A DNA stretch of 64,000 bases from Marivivens sp. LCG002 (lineage in GTDB: Bacteria; Pseudomonadota; Alphaproteobacteria; Rhodobacterales; Rhodobacteraceae). Position numbers and translations under genes: made by a program. Below are positions 24,848-32,714 of the stretch, in pieces. The stretch is taken from assembly GCF_030264275.1 (NCBI RefSeq), contig NZ_CP127165.1:732001-796000 (forward strand), in the 5' to 3' direction. The notes under the pieces are model-generated. The model was not told the origin of the DNA. It ran no database searches and worked only from the letters and a program-made list of their open reading frames with translations. Position 1 is the first letter of the stretch. Each line of letters begins with the position of its first letter.

Positions 24848-26235
24848 AACGGGTCGTGAATCAGTCGATTTCGATTCGTCGAAGGCTGCTCCTCCAGCTT
24901 CTTTTGGTGGCGATTCTCCTCTCCGGGTTGCTCTATCTCTCGGTGCGCACGGTTGCCGATTCTGCGGTAGAGCGCACGCAGGACAGCATTCTGGGGGCGG
25001 CAACCATCGCTATTGCCGAAGAACTCAGGGGTGGCGAAGAGGGGGTGGCGGTCGATATCCCCTATACCGCCTTTTCCATGCTGGGTTCGATCGGGCAGGA
25101 TCGGGTGTTCTACCGGATCACAATCGGTGACGAGACCGTCACGGGCTATGACGAGCTGGCGCTCCCGACCGAACCGCTGAATGGATTGACGCCGCTTTTT
25201 TATGACGATGCCTATCGCGGTTTGCTTGTGCGGGCGGCGGCGGTGGAACGCTCTGTTCTGGTCAACGGCAAAGCGCTGCCTGTGCGGGTGATCGTTGCCC
25301 AGACCCGCACATCGCAGGAAACCATCGTGGCGAGCCTTGCCGAGCGGGCGGCACTTCTCGGCATCGGGTTCTTTGTGATTGCCGTCGGCCTCTCGCTTCT
25401 GACCGCCCGACTTGTGGTGAAACCCGTGTCGTCGCTGGTCGAGGCCGTTGGGCGGCGTGGCCCGCAGGATCTTCGCCCTGTCCAACGCCCTGTGCCGCGA
25501 GAGCTTGTGCCCTTGGTGACGGCGCTCAATGGGTTCATGTCGCGCCTGTCCGTCGCCCTGAGCCGGACCGAGACGTTTATCGCCGAGGCAGCACATCACA
25601 TTCGCACGCCCCTCGCGACGTTGCGGGCGCAGGCGGAAATCGCACTGCGCCAAACCGAAAACGAAGAGGCGCGGCAAACGATCCGTTCGATGATCCGCTC
25701 TGTTGACACCTCTGCACGCTCTGCGGGGCAGATGCTCGAACACGCTGCGGTGGTCTTTCGGTCCGACCAACGGGCAGACGAACAAATCGATCTGTCTCTC
25801 TTGGTCGAAGACATCACCGAGAGCTATGAACCATCTGCCGAGATGAAAGGCGTGCGACTGGTTTGCCTTCCGCATGCCCAAGACATCACCGTCGATGCCG
25901 ATCGCATCCTTCTCGAAGCCGCTTTGCGAAATCTTATTGATAATGCGATCAAATACACGCCCAAAGACGGTTTGGTCGAGGTGAGTGTCATCAGCGCAGA
26001 CGGGTTTGCCCGCCTCGAGGTCAAGGACAGCGGGCGCGGGCTTTTCGGGGCGCAAGCTGCGCAACTGACGGGGCGTTTCCAACGCGGTGCAAACGTCGAA
26101 GACGTGGTTGGCTCGGGGCTCGGTCTGACCATCGTGAAAGAGGTTGCACGATCCCTGAACGGAAGATTTGAAATCGTTGAACGAGAGGAGGGAGGCACAT
26201 GCGCGGCGCTCTATGTTCCATTGCGATCACGCTGA
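24844..26235 (+). CDS. Sensor histidine kinase, TctE type
   Basis: The 463-residue kinase has a first membrane helix at about residues 15-35, a periplasmic sensor domain of about 130 residues, a second helix at 170-190 and a HAMP-like linker. The phosphoacceptor is H251 in AEAAHHIRTPL; note HH where HE or HQ is usual. ATP-binding motifs follow: LRNLIDNAIKYTP (N box), VKDSGRGLF (G1) and GSGLGLTIVKEVA (G2). It pairs with the regulator just upstream, the two overlapping by four bases. Its end overlaps the binding-protein gene by 37 bases, which ties the three together. Confidence 0.93.
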   Translation: MKRVVNQSISIRRRLLLQLLLVAILLSGLLYLSVRTVADSAVERTQDSILGAATIAIAEELRGGEEGVAVDIPYTAFSMLGSIGQDRVFYRITIGDETVTGYDELALPTEPLNGLTPLFYDDAYRGLLVRAAAVERSVLVNGKALPVRVIVAQTRTSQETIVASLAERAALLGIGFFVIAVGLSLLTARLVVKPVSSLVEAVGRRGPQDLRPVQRPVPRELVPLVTALNGFMSRLSVALSRTETFIAEAAHHIRTPLATLRAQAEIALRQTENEEARQTIRSMIRSVDTSARSAGQMLEHAAVVFRSDQRADEQIDLSLLVEDITESYEPSAEMKGVRLVCLPHAQDITVDADRILLEAALRNLIDNAIKYTPKDGLVEVSVISADGFARLEVKDSGRGLFGAQAAQLTGRFQRGANVEDVVGSGLGLTIVKEVARSLNGRFEIVEREEGGTCAALYVPLRSR

Positions 26236-27221
26236 TCGCATCCACGACGCTCGCCTTTGACATCGAACAGCAACAACTGTTCCAAGGGCAGGGGGACGAG
26301 ACCATCTCGATCCTTTCCACCACCGATATCGGCATTTTTCGCCCCGTGATCGAAGCCTTCCAAGAGGTGCGACCCGATATAGGCGTCGATTACGTCGTCG
26401 CGAGCACGCAGGAAGTCTATCGCGCGATTTACGAAGAGGGGGCGGTGTTTGATCTGGCGGTGTCGTCGGCCATGGATCTCCAGATGAAGCTGGCGAACGA
26501 CGGCTTGGCACAGGGACACAGCTCGGCGCAAACCGAAGCTCTACCCGATTGGGCGCGCTGGCAGGATCAACTCTTTGCCTTTGCCCAAGAACCTGTGGTG
26601 ACGGTCGTTTCGCAGGCCGCATTCGAGGGGCGGCAGACCCCCGCGACCCGATCCGATCTTATTCGCCAGCTTCGGGATGATCCCGAAACCTTTCGCGGGC
26701 GGATCGGCACCTATGATCCCCGCAAATCGGGGGCGGGGTATCTCTTTGCCACCCAAGACGCGCGGCAGTCGGACACCTATTGGCGGCTGAGCGAGGTCAT
26801 GGGCGGGCTCGAGCCGAAACTCTACGAGGCCTCGAGCGCCATGCTGAACGCCGTCGAAAGCGGTGAATTGGCCATCGCCTACAACGTTCTGGGAAGCTAC
26901 GCGCTTGCGCGACTTGACCAGAAGGGCGCGGCGACGATCATCGAGCTTGAGGATTTTACCAACATCCTCTTGCGCACGGCGCTTATCCCCGCCAATGCCG
27001 AGAACCCGTCAGGGGGCGCCGCGTTTCTGGATTTTCTGCTGAGCGCCACGGGGCAGCGCGTCCTTGAAGAGAACTCGGGGCTTCCGCGTATCAATGCAGG
27101 TGCGCTTGCCGCGCAATCCTATCTCAGACCCATTCGGCTCGATACGGGGCTTTTGGTGTTTGTCGACCCGCTGAAACGGCAACAGTTCCTTCGCGAATGG
27201 AGCGCGGCAGTCGTCCAGTGA
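26199..27221 (+). CDS. Periplasmic ABC-type substrate-binding protein, coupled to the two-component system
   Basis: The 340-residue product has a signal peptide (cleavage near SITLIASTTLAFD region, about residue 19) and the fold of extracellular solute-binding proteins of the iron/thiamine/sulfate class: SILSTTDIGIFRPVIEAF, YAIYEEG-like loop, and SGGAAFLDFLLSATGQRVL. No ABC permease or ATPase is nearby, and the gene overlaps the kinase gene by 37 bases. The likely role is a ligand sensor that presents a carboxylate to the kinase rather than a transport component. In Bordetella a related idea is known for BctC with BctDE. The assignment of role is inference. Confidence 0.8.
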   Translation: MRGALCSIAITLIASTTLAFDIEQQQLFQGQGDETISILSTTDIGIFRPVIEAFQEVRPDIGVDYVVASTQEVYRAIYEEGAVFDLAVSSAMDLQMKLANDGLAQGHSSAQTEALPDWARWQDQLFAFAQEPVVTVVSQAAFEGRQTPATRSDLIRQLRDDPETFRGRIGTYDPRKSGAGYLFATQDARQSDTYWRLSEVMGGLEPKLYEASSAMLNAVESGELAIAYNVLGSYALARLDQKGAATIIELEDFTNILLRTALIPANAENPSGGAAFLDFLLSATGQRVLEENSGLPRINAGALAAQSYLRPIRLDTGLLVFVDPLKRQQFLREWSAAVVQ

Positions 27222-27899
27222 TCAGTTTATCATTTGCGCTTCGAGACGGCTTTGGCTTTCCCTGAGCGCATGAAGCAACTGCGCGCGGTTGGTCTCGCTG
27301 AAACGGGTGATCAATCCCGAGACAGACAAGGCTCCGACAAGCTGCCCGTCAGGGCGTCGGATCGGGACCGAAAGCGCCGCGACTTCCGCTTCTCGCTCGC
27401 CAAGAGAGAGAGCATATCCGTTGGCGATGGTCGCGCGATCACCTTCGGTGCCGGCAAACGCCAAAAGCACCTTGCCCGAGGCACCCCGATCCAGCGCCAT
27501 GCGCGCGCCTTCTGTTATGGTATGGCGGATTGCGCGAGCGGGTTCGCACCGAAAGAGACAGACCCGCATGTCACCCTCGCGAATATAGAATGATGCCGTT
27601 TCCTGCGTGACCTCGCTCAAAGTTTCGAGTTCGGGACGCAAGATCGCGGCAAGGTCGAAACTGTGCCGATACTGCGCGCCCAGCCGCCACACCGCGGGTC
27701 CTAGGCGGAACTTTCCGTTTTCCCCGCGCAGCATATAGCCGAATTTCTCGAGCGAGACGGCGAGCCTCAGGATCGTGCTCTTATAGAGCCCCGTGCGGGT
27801 GGAGAGCTCGGTCAGGGTCAATTCGGGCAGATCTTTCGAGAACGCATCGAGGATGGAAAGCGCGCGCTCGACGGCATCGACACCTTTTGCATCGGACAT
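27222..27899 (-). CDS. IclR family transcriptional regulator
   Basis: The 225-residue regulator has an N-terminal winged helix (AVERALSILDAF, LTLTELSTRTGLYKSTILRL) and a C-terminal effector domain (about residues 75-225) with TASFYIREGDMRVCLFR, GASGKVLLAFAG and LVGALSVSGLITRF. IclR proteins usually control adjacent catabolic genes and bind small organic acids. It diverges from the CoA-transferase gene, so it probably regulates that gene and itself. GGAAGAG precedes ATG 27899. Its stop abuts the stop of the binding-protein gene as TGATCA. Confidence 0.93.
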   Translation of the reverse strand: MSDAKGVDAVERALSILDAFSKDLPELTLTELSTRTGLYKSTILRLAVSLEKFGYMLRGENGKFRLGPAVWRLGAQYRHSFDLAAILRPELETLSEVTQETASFYIREGDMRVCLFRCEPARAIRHTITEGARMALDRGASGKVLLAFAGTEGDRATIANGYALSLGEREAEVAALSVPIRRPDGQLVGALSVSGLITRFSETNRAQLLHALRESQSRLEAQMIN

Positions 27900-27916
27900 C
27901 GGGTCTCTTCCTTTTC

Positions 27917-27970
27917 TTGACAGACGAGGGCCGTCTCTGCATTAGTTCTATTATTGGATATAAAGTTCTG
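27917..27970. promoter_or_regulatory. Promoter/operator region between iclR-type gene and CoA-transferase
   Basis: TTGACA (27917-27922) is a perfect -35 facing the CoA-transferase, though the -10 is poor (ATTAGT-like near 27940-27946). AGTTCT recurs at 27944-27949 and 27964-27969, exactly 20 bases apart (two helical turns), a plausible IclR-type operator. Confidence 0.4.
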
Positions 27971-27994
27971 TCTAGTAGAATTTCAGGAATCCCC

Positions 27995-29200
27995 ATGGCT
28001 CCTTCCGCACTCACCCCGCTCAAGGGCATTCGCGTGCTCGATCTGACGAATGTTCTGGCGGGTCCATTTTGTTGTCACCAGCTCGCCCATCTCGGGGCCG
28101 AGGTGATCAAGGTCGAGATGCCCAAAGGGGGTGATCTCGCGCGGCAGCTTGGGGCCGACCCTGAGCTGAGCGCCAAAGGCATGGGGGTGTCCTTTCTTGC
28201 ACAGAACGCAGGCAAGAAATCGGTCACCGCAAACCTCAAGACCGAGAGGGGCCGCGAGGTTCTGCGGCGGCTTGTCCAAAGTGCAGATGTGCTTGTCGAA
28301 AACTATCGCCCCGGCGTGATGGATCGGCTGGGCGTCGGTTACGAGGTCTTACGGCGCGAAAACCCCGAGTTGATCTATTGTGCGATTTCGGGCTTCGGCC
28401 AGACGGGGCCTTGGACCCATCGACCTGCATATGACCAGATCGTCCAAGGGGCGTCTGGGGTGATGGCCATCACAGGCGACGCGGAGAGCGCTCCGCTGCG
28501 GGTCGGATATCCCGTCGCGGATTCGGTCGGTGGGTTGACGGCGGCACTGGCCATTTCCGCAGCGCTGAATTCATCGAACCGAGGTGCATTCATCGACGTG
28601 TCAATGCTCGAGTCCCTGATCGCAACAATGGGTTGGGCCGTTTCGAACTGGATGATTGCAGGACAAAAGCCGACCGCAAACGGCAACGAGAACCTGACTT
28701 CGGCGCCTTCGGGCACCTTTAGGGCGAAAGACGCACCCCTGAACATTGCCGCAAATAAAGACGAGCAGTGGGAAATCCTTGCCCGCCACATCGGCCGCGA
28801 GGATTTGATTGCACATACGGATTATCTGACGCGCGAAGACCGCAAGCGTAATCGTCTGGCCCTCAGGTCGGAGATCGAAAAGGCGCTTGCGGCAAAATCC
28901 GCCGAAGATTGGGCCGAAGAACTCAACGCGCTCGGGGTGCCAGCCGGTGCGGTGCTCGATCTGACCGAAGTTCTTGATCACGAGGTCATCCGTTCGCGAG
29001 GTATGATCGCCGATTTCGAAGAGGTTGAGGGCGTCGGTCGGTCTATTTCGGTGCTCCGCACAGGGATCAAGATCAATGGCGAGGTGCCGAAGGTCGACTC
29101 GCCACCGCCGCGTCTCGGAGCCGATAGCGACGAGATTCTTCTGAGCTTGGGATATTCCGCGCAAGACATCGGCGAGATGCGCGAACGGGGGGAAATATGA
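27995..29200 (+). CDS. CaiB/BaiF family CoA-transferase
   Basis: The 401-residue class III CoA-transferase moves CoA between carboxylic acids through an aspartyl-CoA intermediate. IRVLDLTNVLAGPFC opens the fold, ENYRPGVMDRLG and GFGQTGPW are hallmarks, and D147 in PAYDQIVQ matches the catalytic aspartate. Start ATG 27995 has AGGA eight bases upstream. It overlaps the citryl-CoA-lyase-like gene (ATGA), so the two probably act in sequence: activation of a tricarboxylate or similar acid to its CoA ester, then cleavage. The acid and CoA donor are not readable from sequence. Confidence 0.93.
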   Translation: MAPSALTPLKGIRVLDLTNVLAGPFCCHQLAHLGAEVIKVEMPKGGDLARQLGADPELSAKGMGVSFLAQNAGKKSVTANLKTERGREVLRRLVQSADVLVENYRPGVMDRLGVGYEVLRRENPELIYCAISGFGQTGPWTHRPAYDQIVQGASGVMAITGDAESAPLRVGYPVADSVGGLTAALAISAALNSSNRGAFIDVSMLESLIATMGWAVSNWMIAGQKPTANGNENLTSAPSGTFRAKDAPLNIAANKDEQWEILARHIGREDLIAHTDYLTREDRKRNRLALRSEIEKALAAKSAEDWAEELNALGVPAGAVLDLTEVLDHEVIRSRGMIADFEEVEGVGRSISVLRTGIKINGEVPKVDSPPPRLGADSDEILLSLGYSAQDIGEMRERGEI

Positions 29201-30021
29201 CACAGGATGCTCAGGACGTGCGCGATTGGTGGCGCACATCTATTATCGAGATGGAACCGGGCAAGATCAATTTTCGCGGCTTACCTATTCAGGACCTGAT
29301 CGGGACCACAAGTTTTCCCGCGATGATCTGGCTGATGGTGGCGGGCCGTTTGCCGAGCGCTGGCGAGGCGCGACTTTTGGAGGCGGCATTGGTTGCGGCG
29401 GTCGATCATGGCCCACAGGCGCCTTCCATCGCAGCGGCGCGCATGGCCGTCACGTGCGGCTTGCCGCTCAATAATGCGATGGCAACTGCAGTGAATATGC
29501 TGGGCGACGTCCACGGCGGTGCAGGTGAACAAAGTCTTGAGCTTTATTACGATATCGACAGCCGCATCGCAGAGGGTCAGTCTCTGGAAGAGGCGACCCG
29601 CGCCGCAATCGTGCAGTGGCAGAACGAGCGGACGAAATACATTCCCGGTTTCGGTCATCGGTTCCACAAGAACGGCGATCCGCGTGCCCCGCGTTTGATG
29701 GCCTTGGTGCGCGACGCGGCTGGGGCCGGCACTGTGTCAGGGCGCTTTGCCCAGATCGGCGGGGCCGTCGAGACCGCTCTCGGGGAAGGACGCGCGCGTC
29801 CTGTTCCGATGAACATCGACGGGGCGACCGCCGTCATTTTCGCCGAGCTCGGCTGCGCGGCCCCCCTTGCTCGGGGGCTCTTTTGTCTGTCGCGGTCGGT
29901 CGGCATTCTGGCACATGCTTGGGAGCAAATGCAGCAGGGCGGTCGCAACAAGGGACCGATCCCGCCGCGTTTTCTTTTTACCTATGACCCGGAGAGCTTG
30001 GCCGATGACCGCCCCTCTTGA
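29197..30021 (+). CDS. Citrate-synthase-fold lyase, probable citryl-CoA lyase type
   Basis: The 274-residue protein is a short citrate-synthase-fold enzyme. H106 in GDVHGGAGE, H154 in GFGHRFHKNGDPRA and D208 in NIDGATAV correspond to the three catalytic residues of citrate synthase. Full citrate synthases exceed 370 residues; this short form matches the citryl-CoA lyase group, which splits a citryl-CoA-like thioester to acetyl-CoA and a 2-oxo acid. Its coupling to a CoA-transferase, rather than to a TCA gene, supports a catabolic lyase. The last residues (YDPESLADDRPS) are unusual. The true substrate is open. Confidence 0.82.
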   Translation: MTQDAQDVRDWWRTSIIEMEPGKINFRGLPIQDLIGTTSFPAMIWLMVAGRLPSAGEARLLEAALVAAVDHGPQAPSIAAARMAVTCGLPLNNAMATAVNMLGDVHGGAGEQSLELYYDIDSRIAEGQSLEEATRAAIVQWQNERTKYIPGFGHRFHKNGDPRAPRLMALVRDAAGAGTVSGRFAQIGGAVETALGEGRARPVPMNIDGATAVIFAELGCAAPLARGLFCLSRSVGILAHAWEQMQQGGRNKGPIPPRFLFTYDPESLADDRPS

Positions 30022-30082
30022 TCGGGTTTTTGCGCTTTTGGCTGCTTTGGTCGTTATGGATATTTAGAGCACAAAGGCGATA

Positions 30083-30382
30083 TCAGTCGATCTTGAGCGT
30101 CTGAAGCAGGCTCTGTCCGTCAGCGGAGAGGATCAGGATCTCGTTTTCGGTCGTAACGACGGCAATCCAGTCGGCTGCGCGGGTGATCGAGAGCGGTGTT
30201 GCACCTTTGGGCAACGACAATGTCTCGGGAAAAACGGGCGTGCTTTCCCGAAGACGGATGACAAGCGTTGCGATAAGGACTAGGAACCCCGCAATCATCA
30301 CACCTGCAAGAATGATCACCAGCCGTTTGAGCCAGATCAGCTCTTGCGGAAAGGGTGTGTTCTCTTCGGGAGCCTTGGTCAT
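30083..30382 (-). CDS. Small single-helix membrane protein (DUF6476-like)
   Basis: The 99-residue product has an N-terminal cytoplasmic part, one strong helix at about residues 20-44 (LVIILAGVMIAGFLVLIATLVI) and an outer domain ending in ILILSADGQSLLQTLKID. Comparable proteins in Rhodobacterales are, I believe, filed as DUF6476; function unknown. The start ATG 30382 overlaps the rluD start head-to-head (CATG), which leaves no room for separate promoters downstream of either start, so each promoter lies inside the other gene. Confidence 0.7.
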   Translation of the reverse strand: MTKAPEENTPFPQELIWLKRLVIILAGVMIAGFLVLIATLVIRLRESTPVFPETLSLPKGATPLSITRAADWIAVVTTENEILILSADGQSLLQTLKID

Positions 30383-31418
30383 GGCGAGCACTATTATCCA
30401 ATTTGCGATCGATATCGATCCTCCATCGCGTCTTGATAAAGCGCTTTCGCGGGATGTGCCAGATGAAGCGGAGCTGAGCCGTTCGCGGCTTGGAAAGTTG
30501 ATCGAGCAAGGCGCGGTTTCGGTGAACGGCGCGGTGATCGACAATCCGCGTCATAAGGTGAGCGAAGGCGACGAGATCGAGATTGCGGTCGAAATCACCG
30601 AAGCCGACCATCTCGAGGCAGAAGATATTCCGCTCGAGGTCGTTTATGAAGACGATGATCTGATCGTGATCAACAAGCCTGCGGGCATGGTTGTTCATCC
30701 TGCGCCGGGCACCCCTTCGGGAACGGTGGTCAATGCTTTGATGCATTACTGTGGCGACAGTCTTTCGGGTGTGGGTGGAGAAAAGCGTCCCGGCATCGTG
30801 CACCGCATCGACAAAGAAACGAGCGGGCTTTTGGTGGCGGCCAAATCCGATCGTGCGCACCACGGCCTTGCGGCGCAATTCGAGAAACATACGGTCGAGC
30901 GCCGCTATCTTGCAATCTGCTACGGGGTTCCCGATCAGAACGACCCGCGCCTGCACGGGATCAAGGGCACGAATTTCGAGCCGGGAAATGTCTTGAAAAT
31001 CCAGACCTTCCTCGGGCGGCACAAGACCGATCGCCAGCGACAGGCGGTGAGTTTCGAGACGGGGCGTCATGCCGTGACGCGCGCTCGGATCGTCGAGACC
31101 TTGGGCGAACCCGCGGTTGCGGCTTTGCTCGAATGTTGGCTCGAGACAGGGCGCACACATCAGATCCGCGTGCACATGGCTCATGTCGGTCATAGCCTCA
31201 TCGGTGATCCTGTTTACGGAGGGCGCCGAAAGCTTGCCGTGAAATCTGTCGGGGAAAAGGGTCAGGCAGCCGCGTCCGAGTTTCCAAGGCAGGCGCTGCA
31301 CGCCGCGACTTTGGGCTTTACCCATCCCGTTTCGCGTGAGTTTCTCGAGTTCGAAGCCCCGCTTCCCGAGGATATGCGCGACTTGCTCCGTGACTTGGGC
31401 GGGCAGATCGAGGTCTGA
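30381..31418 (+). CDS. rluD: 23S rRNA pseudouridine synthase, RluD type
   Basis: RluA-family pseudouridine synthases of the RluD type modify helix 69 of 23S rRNA. The 345-residue protein has an N-terminal S4 RNA-binding domain (RLDKALSRD, SRSRLGKLIEQGAVSVNG) and the catalytic domain with VHRIDKETSGLL, in which D144 is the catalytic aspartate. RTHQIRVHMAHVGHSLIGD is also conserved. ATG 30381 follows GGGAG at good spacing. RluD rather than RluA/RluC is chosen from the S4 domain and context; RluC remains possible. Confidence 0.88.
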   Translation: MASTIIQFAIDIDPPSRLDKALSRDVPDEAELSRSRLGKLIEQGAVSVNGAVIDNPRHKVSEGDEIEIAVEITEADHLEAEDIPLEVVYEDDDLIVINKPAGMVVHPAPGTPSGTVVNALMHYCGDSLSGVGGEKRPGIVHRIDKETSGLLVAAKSDRAHHGLAAQFEKHTVERRYLAICYGVPDQNDPRLHGIKGTNFEPGNVLKIQTFLGRHKTDRQRQAVSFETGRHAVTRARIVETLGEPAVAALLECWLETGRTHQIRVHMAHVGHSLIGDPVYGGRRKLAVKSVGEKGQAAASEFPRQALHAATLGFTHPVSREFLEFEAPLPEDMRDLLRDLGGQIEV

Positions 31419-31579
31419 ACCCCCTTGGGCGCAACTTATTGCAGCGCCCTGCGTTAACCCGATGCATCACAATTGGCTCTATTGTTGCAAGAGATCATCT
31501 GTGCGCGATTGCAGTCGAATGCCTCTCGTTCTTCGACGGAATGGGGCGCATAGTTCGTATGAAATTTTAGATTGTGCCT

Positions 31580-31608
31580 CTTGAACAGGAGGCATCTGCA
31601 ACCAATAT
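31580..31608 (+). promoter_or_regulatory. Heat-shock-type promoter candidate of rpoH
   Basis: CTTGAA (31580-31585) and CAATAT (31603-31608) are 17 bases apart, similar to the RpoH promoter class with CTTG at -35. It would allow self-activation of rpoH. The -10 match is weak. Confidence 0.4.
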
Positions 31609-31644
31609 CGATGTTAAGCCCTTATACATTGGAGGGGGACAGAT

Positions 31645-32550
31645 ATGAGTAATACAAGTAGCTATGCAAATCTTCCGGCACCGTCGCCGGAGCAGGGTCT
31701 CAATCGGTATTTGCAGGAAATCCGCAAATTCCCGATGCTTGAACCCGAAGAAGAATACATGCTTGCCAAGCGCTGGGTCGATCATCAGGATTCAGGCGCG
31801 GCCCATAAGCTTGTGACATCGCACCTGCGTCTCGCGGCCAAAATCGCCATGGGGTATCGCGGCTATGGTCTTCCGCAGGCCGAGGTGGTGTCCGAGGCGA
31901 ACGTCGGTCTGATGCAGGCGGTCAAACGCTTCGATCCCGAAAAGGGCTTTCGCCTTGCGACCTATGCGATGTGGTGGATCCGCGCCAGCATTCAGGAATA
32001 TATCCTGCGCTCGTGGAGCCTTGTGAAACTCGGCACCACGTCGGCGCAGAAAAAGCTGTTCTTCAATCTGCGCAAAGCCAAGGCACGGATCGGCGCGTTG
32101 GAGGAGGGGGATCTTCACCCAGATAACGTCGCGCAAATCGCCAAAGATCTTGGTGTGACCGAGGATGAGGTCATCTCGATGAACCGCCGTATGTCGGGGG
32201 GCGATGCCTCTCTCAACGCGATGGTCGGTTCGGATGGCGATACCTCGACGCAATGGCAGGACTGGCTCGAGGACGAGGACGCCAATCAGGCGGCCCATTA
32301 CGAGGCCCGTGACGAGCTCGAGAGCCGCCGCGCGTTGCTTGCAGAAGCGATGATGGTGCTCAACGAGCGCGAGCGCGATATTCTGGTCCAGCGGCGTCTT
32401 CAGGATGAAACCATCACGCTCGAGGATTTGTCCGAACAATACAGCGTAAGCCGCGAGCGTATCCGCCAGATCGAAGTGCGTGCCTTTGAAAAGCTTCAAA
32501 GCCGCATGACCGAGCTTGCCCGCGAAAAGGGTATGCTCGAGACGGTCTGA
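31645..32550 (+). CDS. rpoH: Alternative sigma factor RpoH (sigma-32)
   Basis: The 301-residue heat-shock sigma factor lacks region 1.1. Region 2 has HLRLAAKIAMGYRGYGLP and RLATYAMWWIRASIQEYIL; the QKKLFFNLRKAKAR segment matches the RpoH box that binds DnaK and governs turnover. Region 4 has ILVQRRL and [27 protein letters not shown] precedes ATG 31645. Rhodobacterales often have two RpoH proteins, and which this is cannot be told. The leader can fold so that the start of the Shine-Dalgarno run is paired. Confidence 0.96.
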   Translation: MSNTSSYANLPAPSPEQGLNRYLQEIRKFPMLEPEEEYMLAKRWVDHQDSGAAHKLVTSHLRLAAKIAMGYRGYGLPQAEVVSEANVGLMQAVKRFDPEKGFRLATYAMWWIRASIQEYILRSWSLVKLGTTSAQKKLFFNLRKAKARIGALEEGDLHPDNVAQIAKDLGVTEDEVISMNRRMSGGDASLNAMVGSDGDTSTQWQDWLEDEDANQAAHYEARDELESRRALLAEAMMVLNERERDILVQRRLQDETITLEDLSEQYSVSRERIRQIEVRAFEKLQSRMTELAREKGMLETV

Positions 32551-32572
32551 GGGGCCTAGTTCGCGATCAATT

Positions 32573-32604
32573 CAAGGGGCGCTTCTGAAAAGGAGTGCCC
32601 TTTT
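32573..32604 (+). terminator. Terminator after rpoH
   Basis: AAGGGGCGCTTC and GGAGTGCCCTTTT form an imperfect stem around TGAAAA, ending in a T-run, 22 bases after the rpoH stop. Confidence 0.65.
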
Positions 32605-32714
32605 GCTTGTCAGCGGGCAAGCCTTGAGGCAAAGGAAGCAGCAAGCAGCCGCAAAAGCGGCGATTGGAAACTCGGCCATTCTTTGGCCAAGCGTTGAACA
32701 GACGGGGGCGCCCC

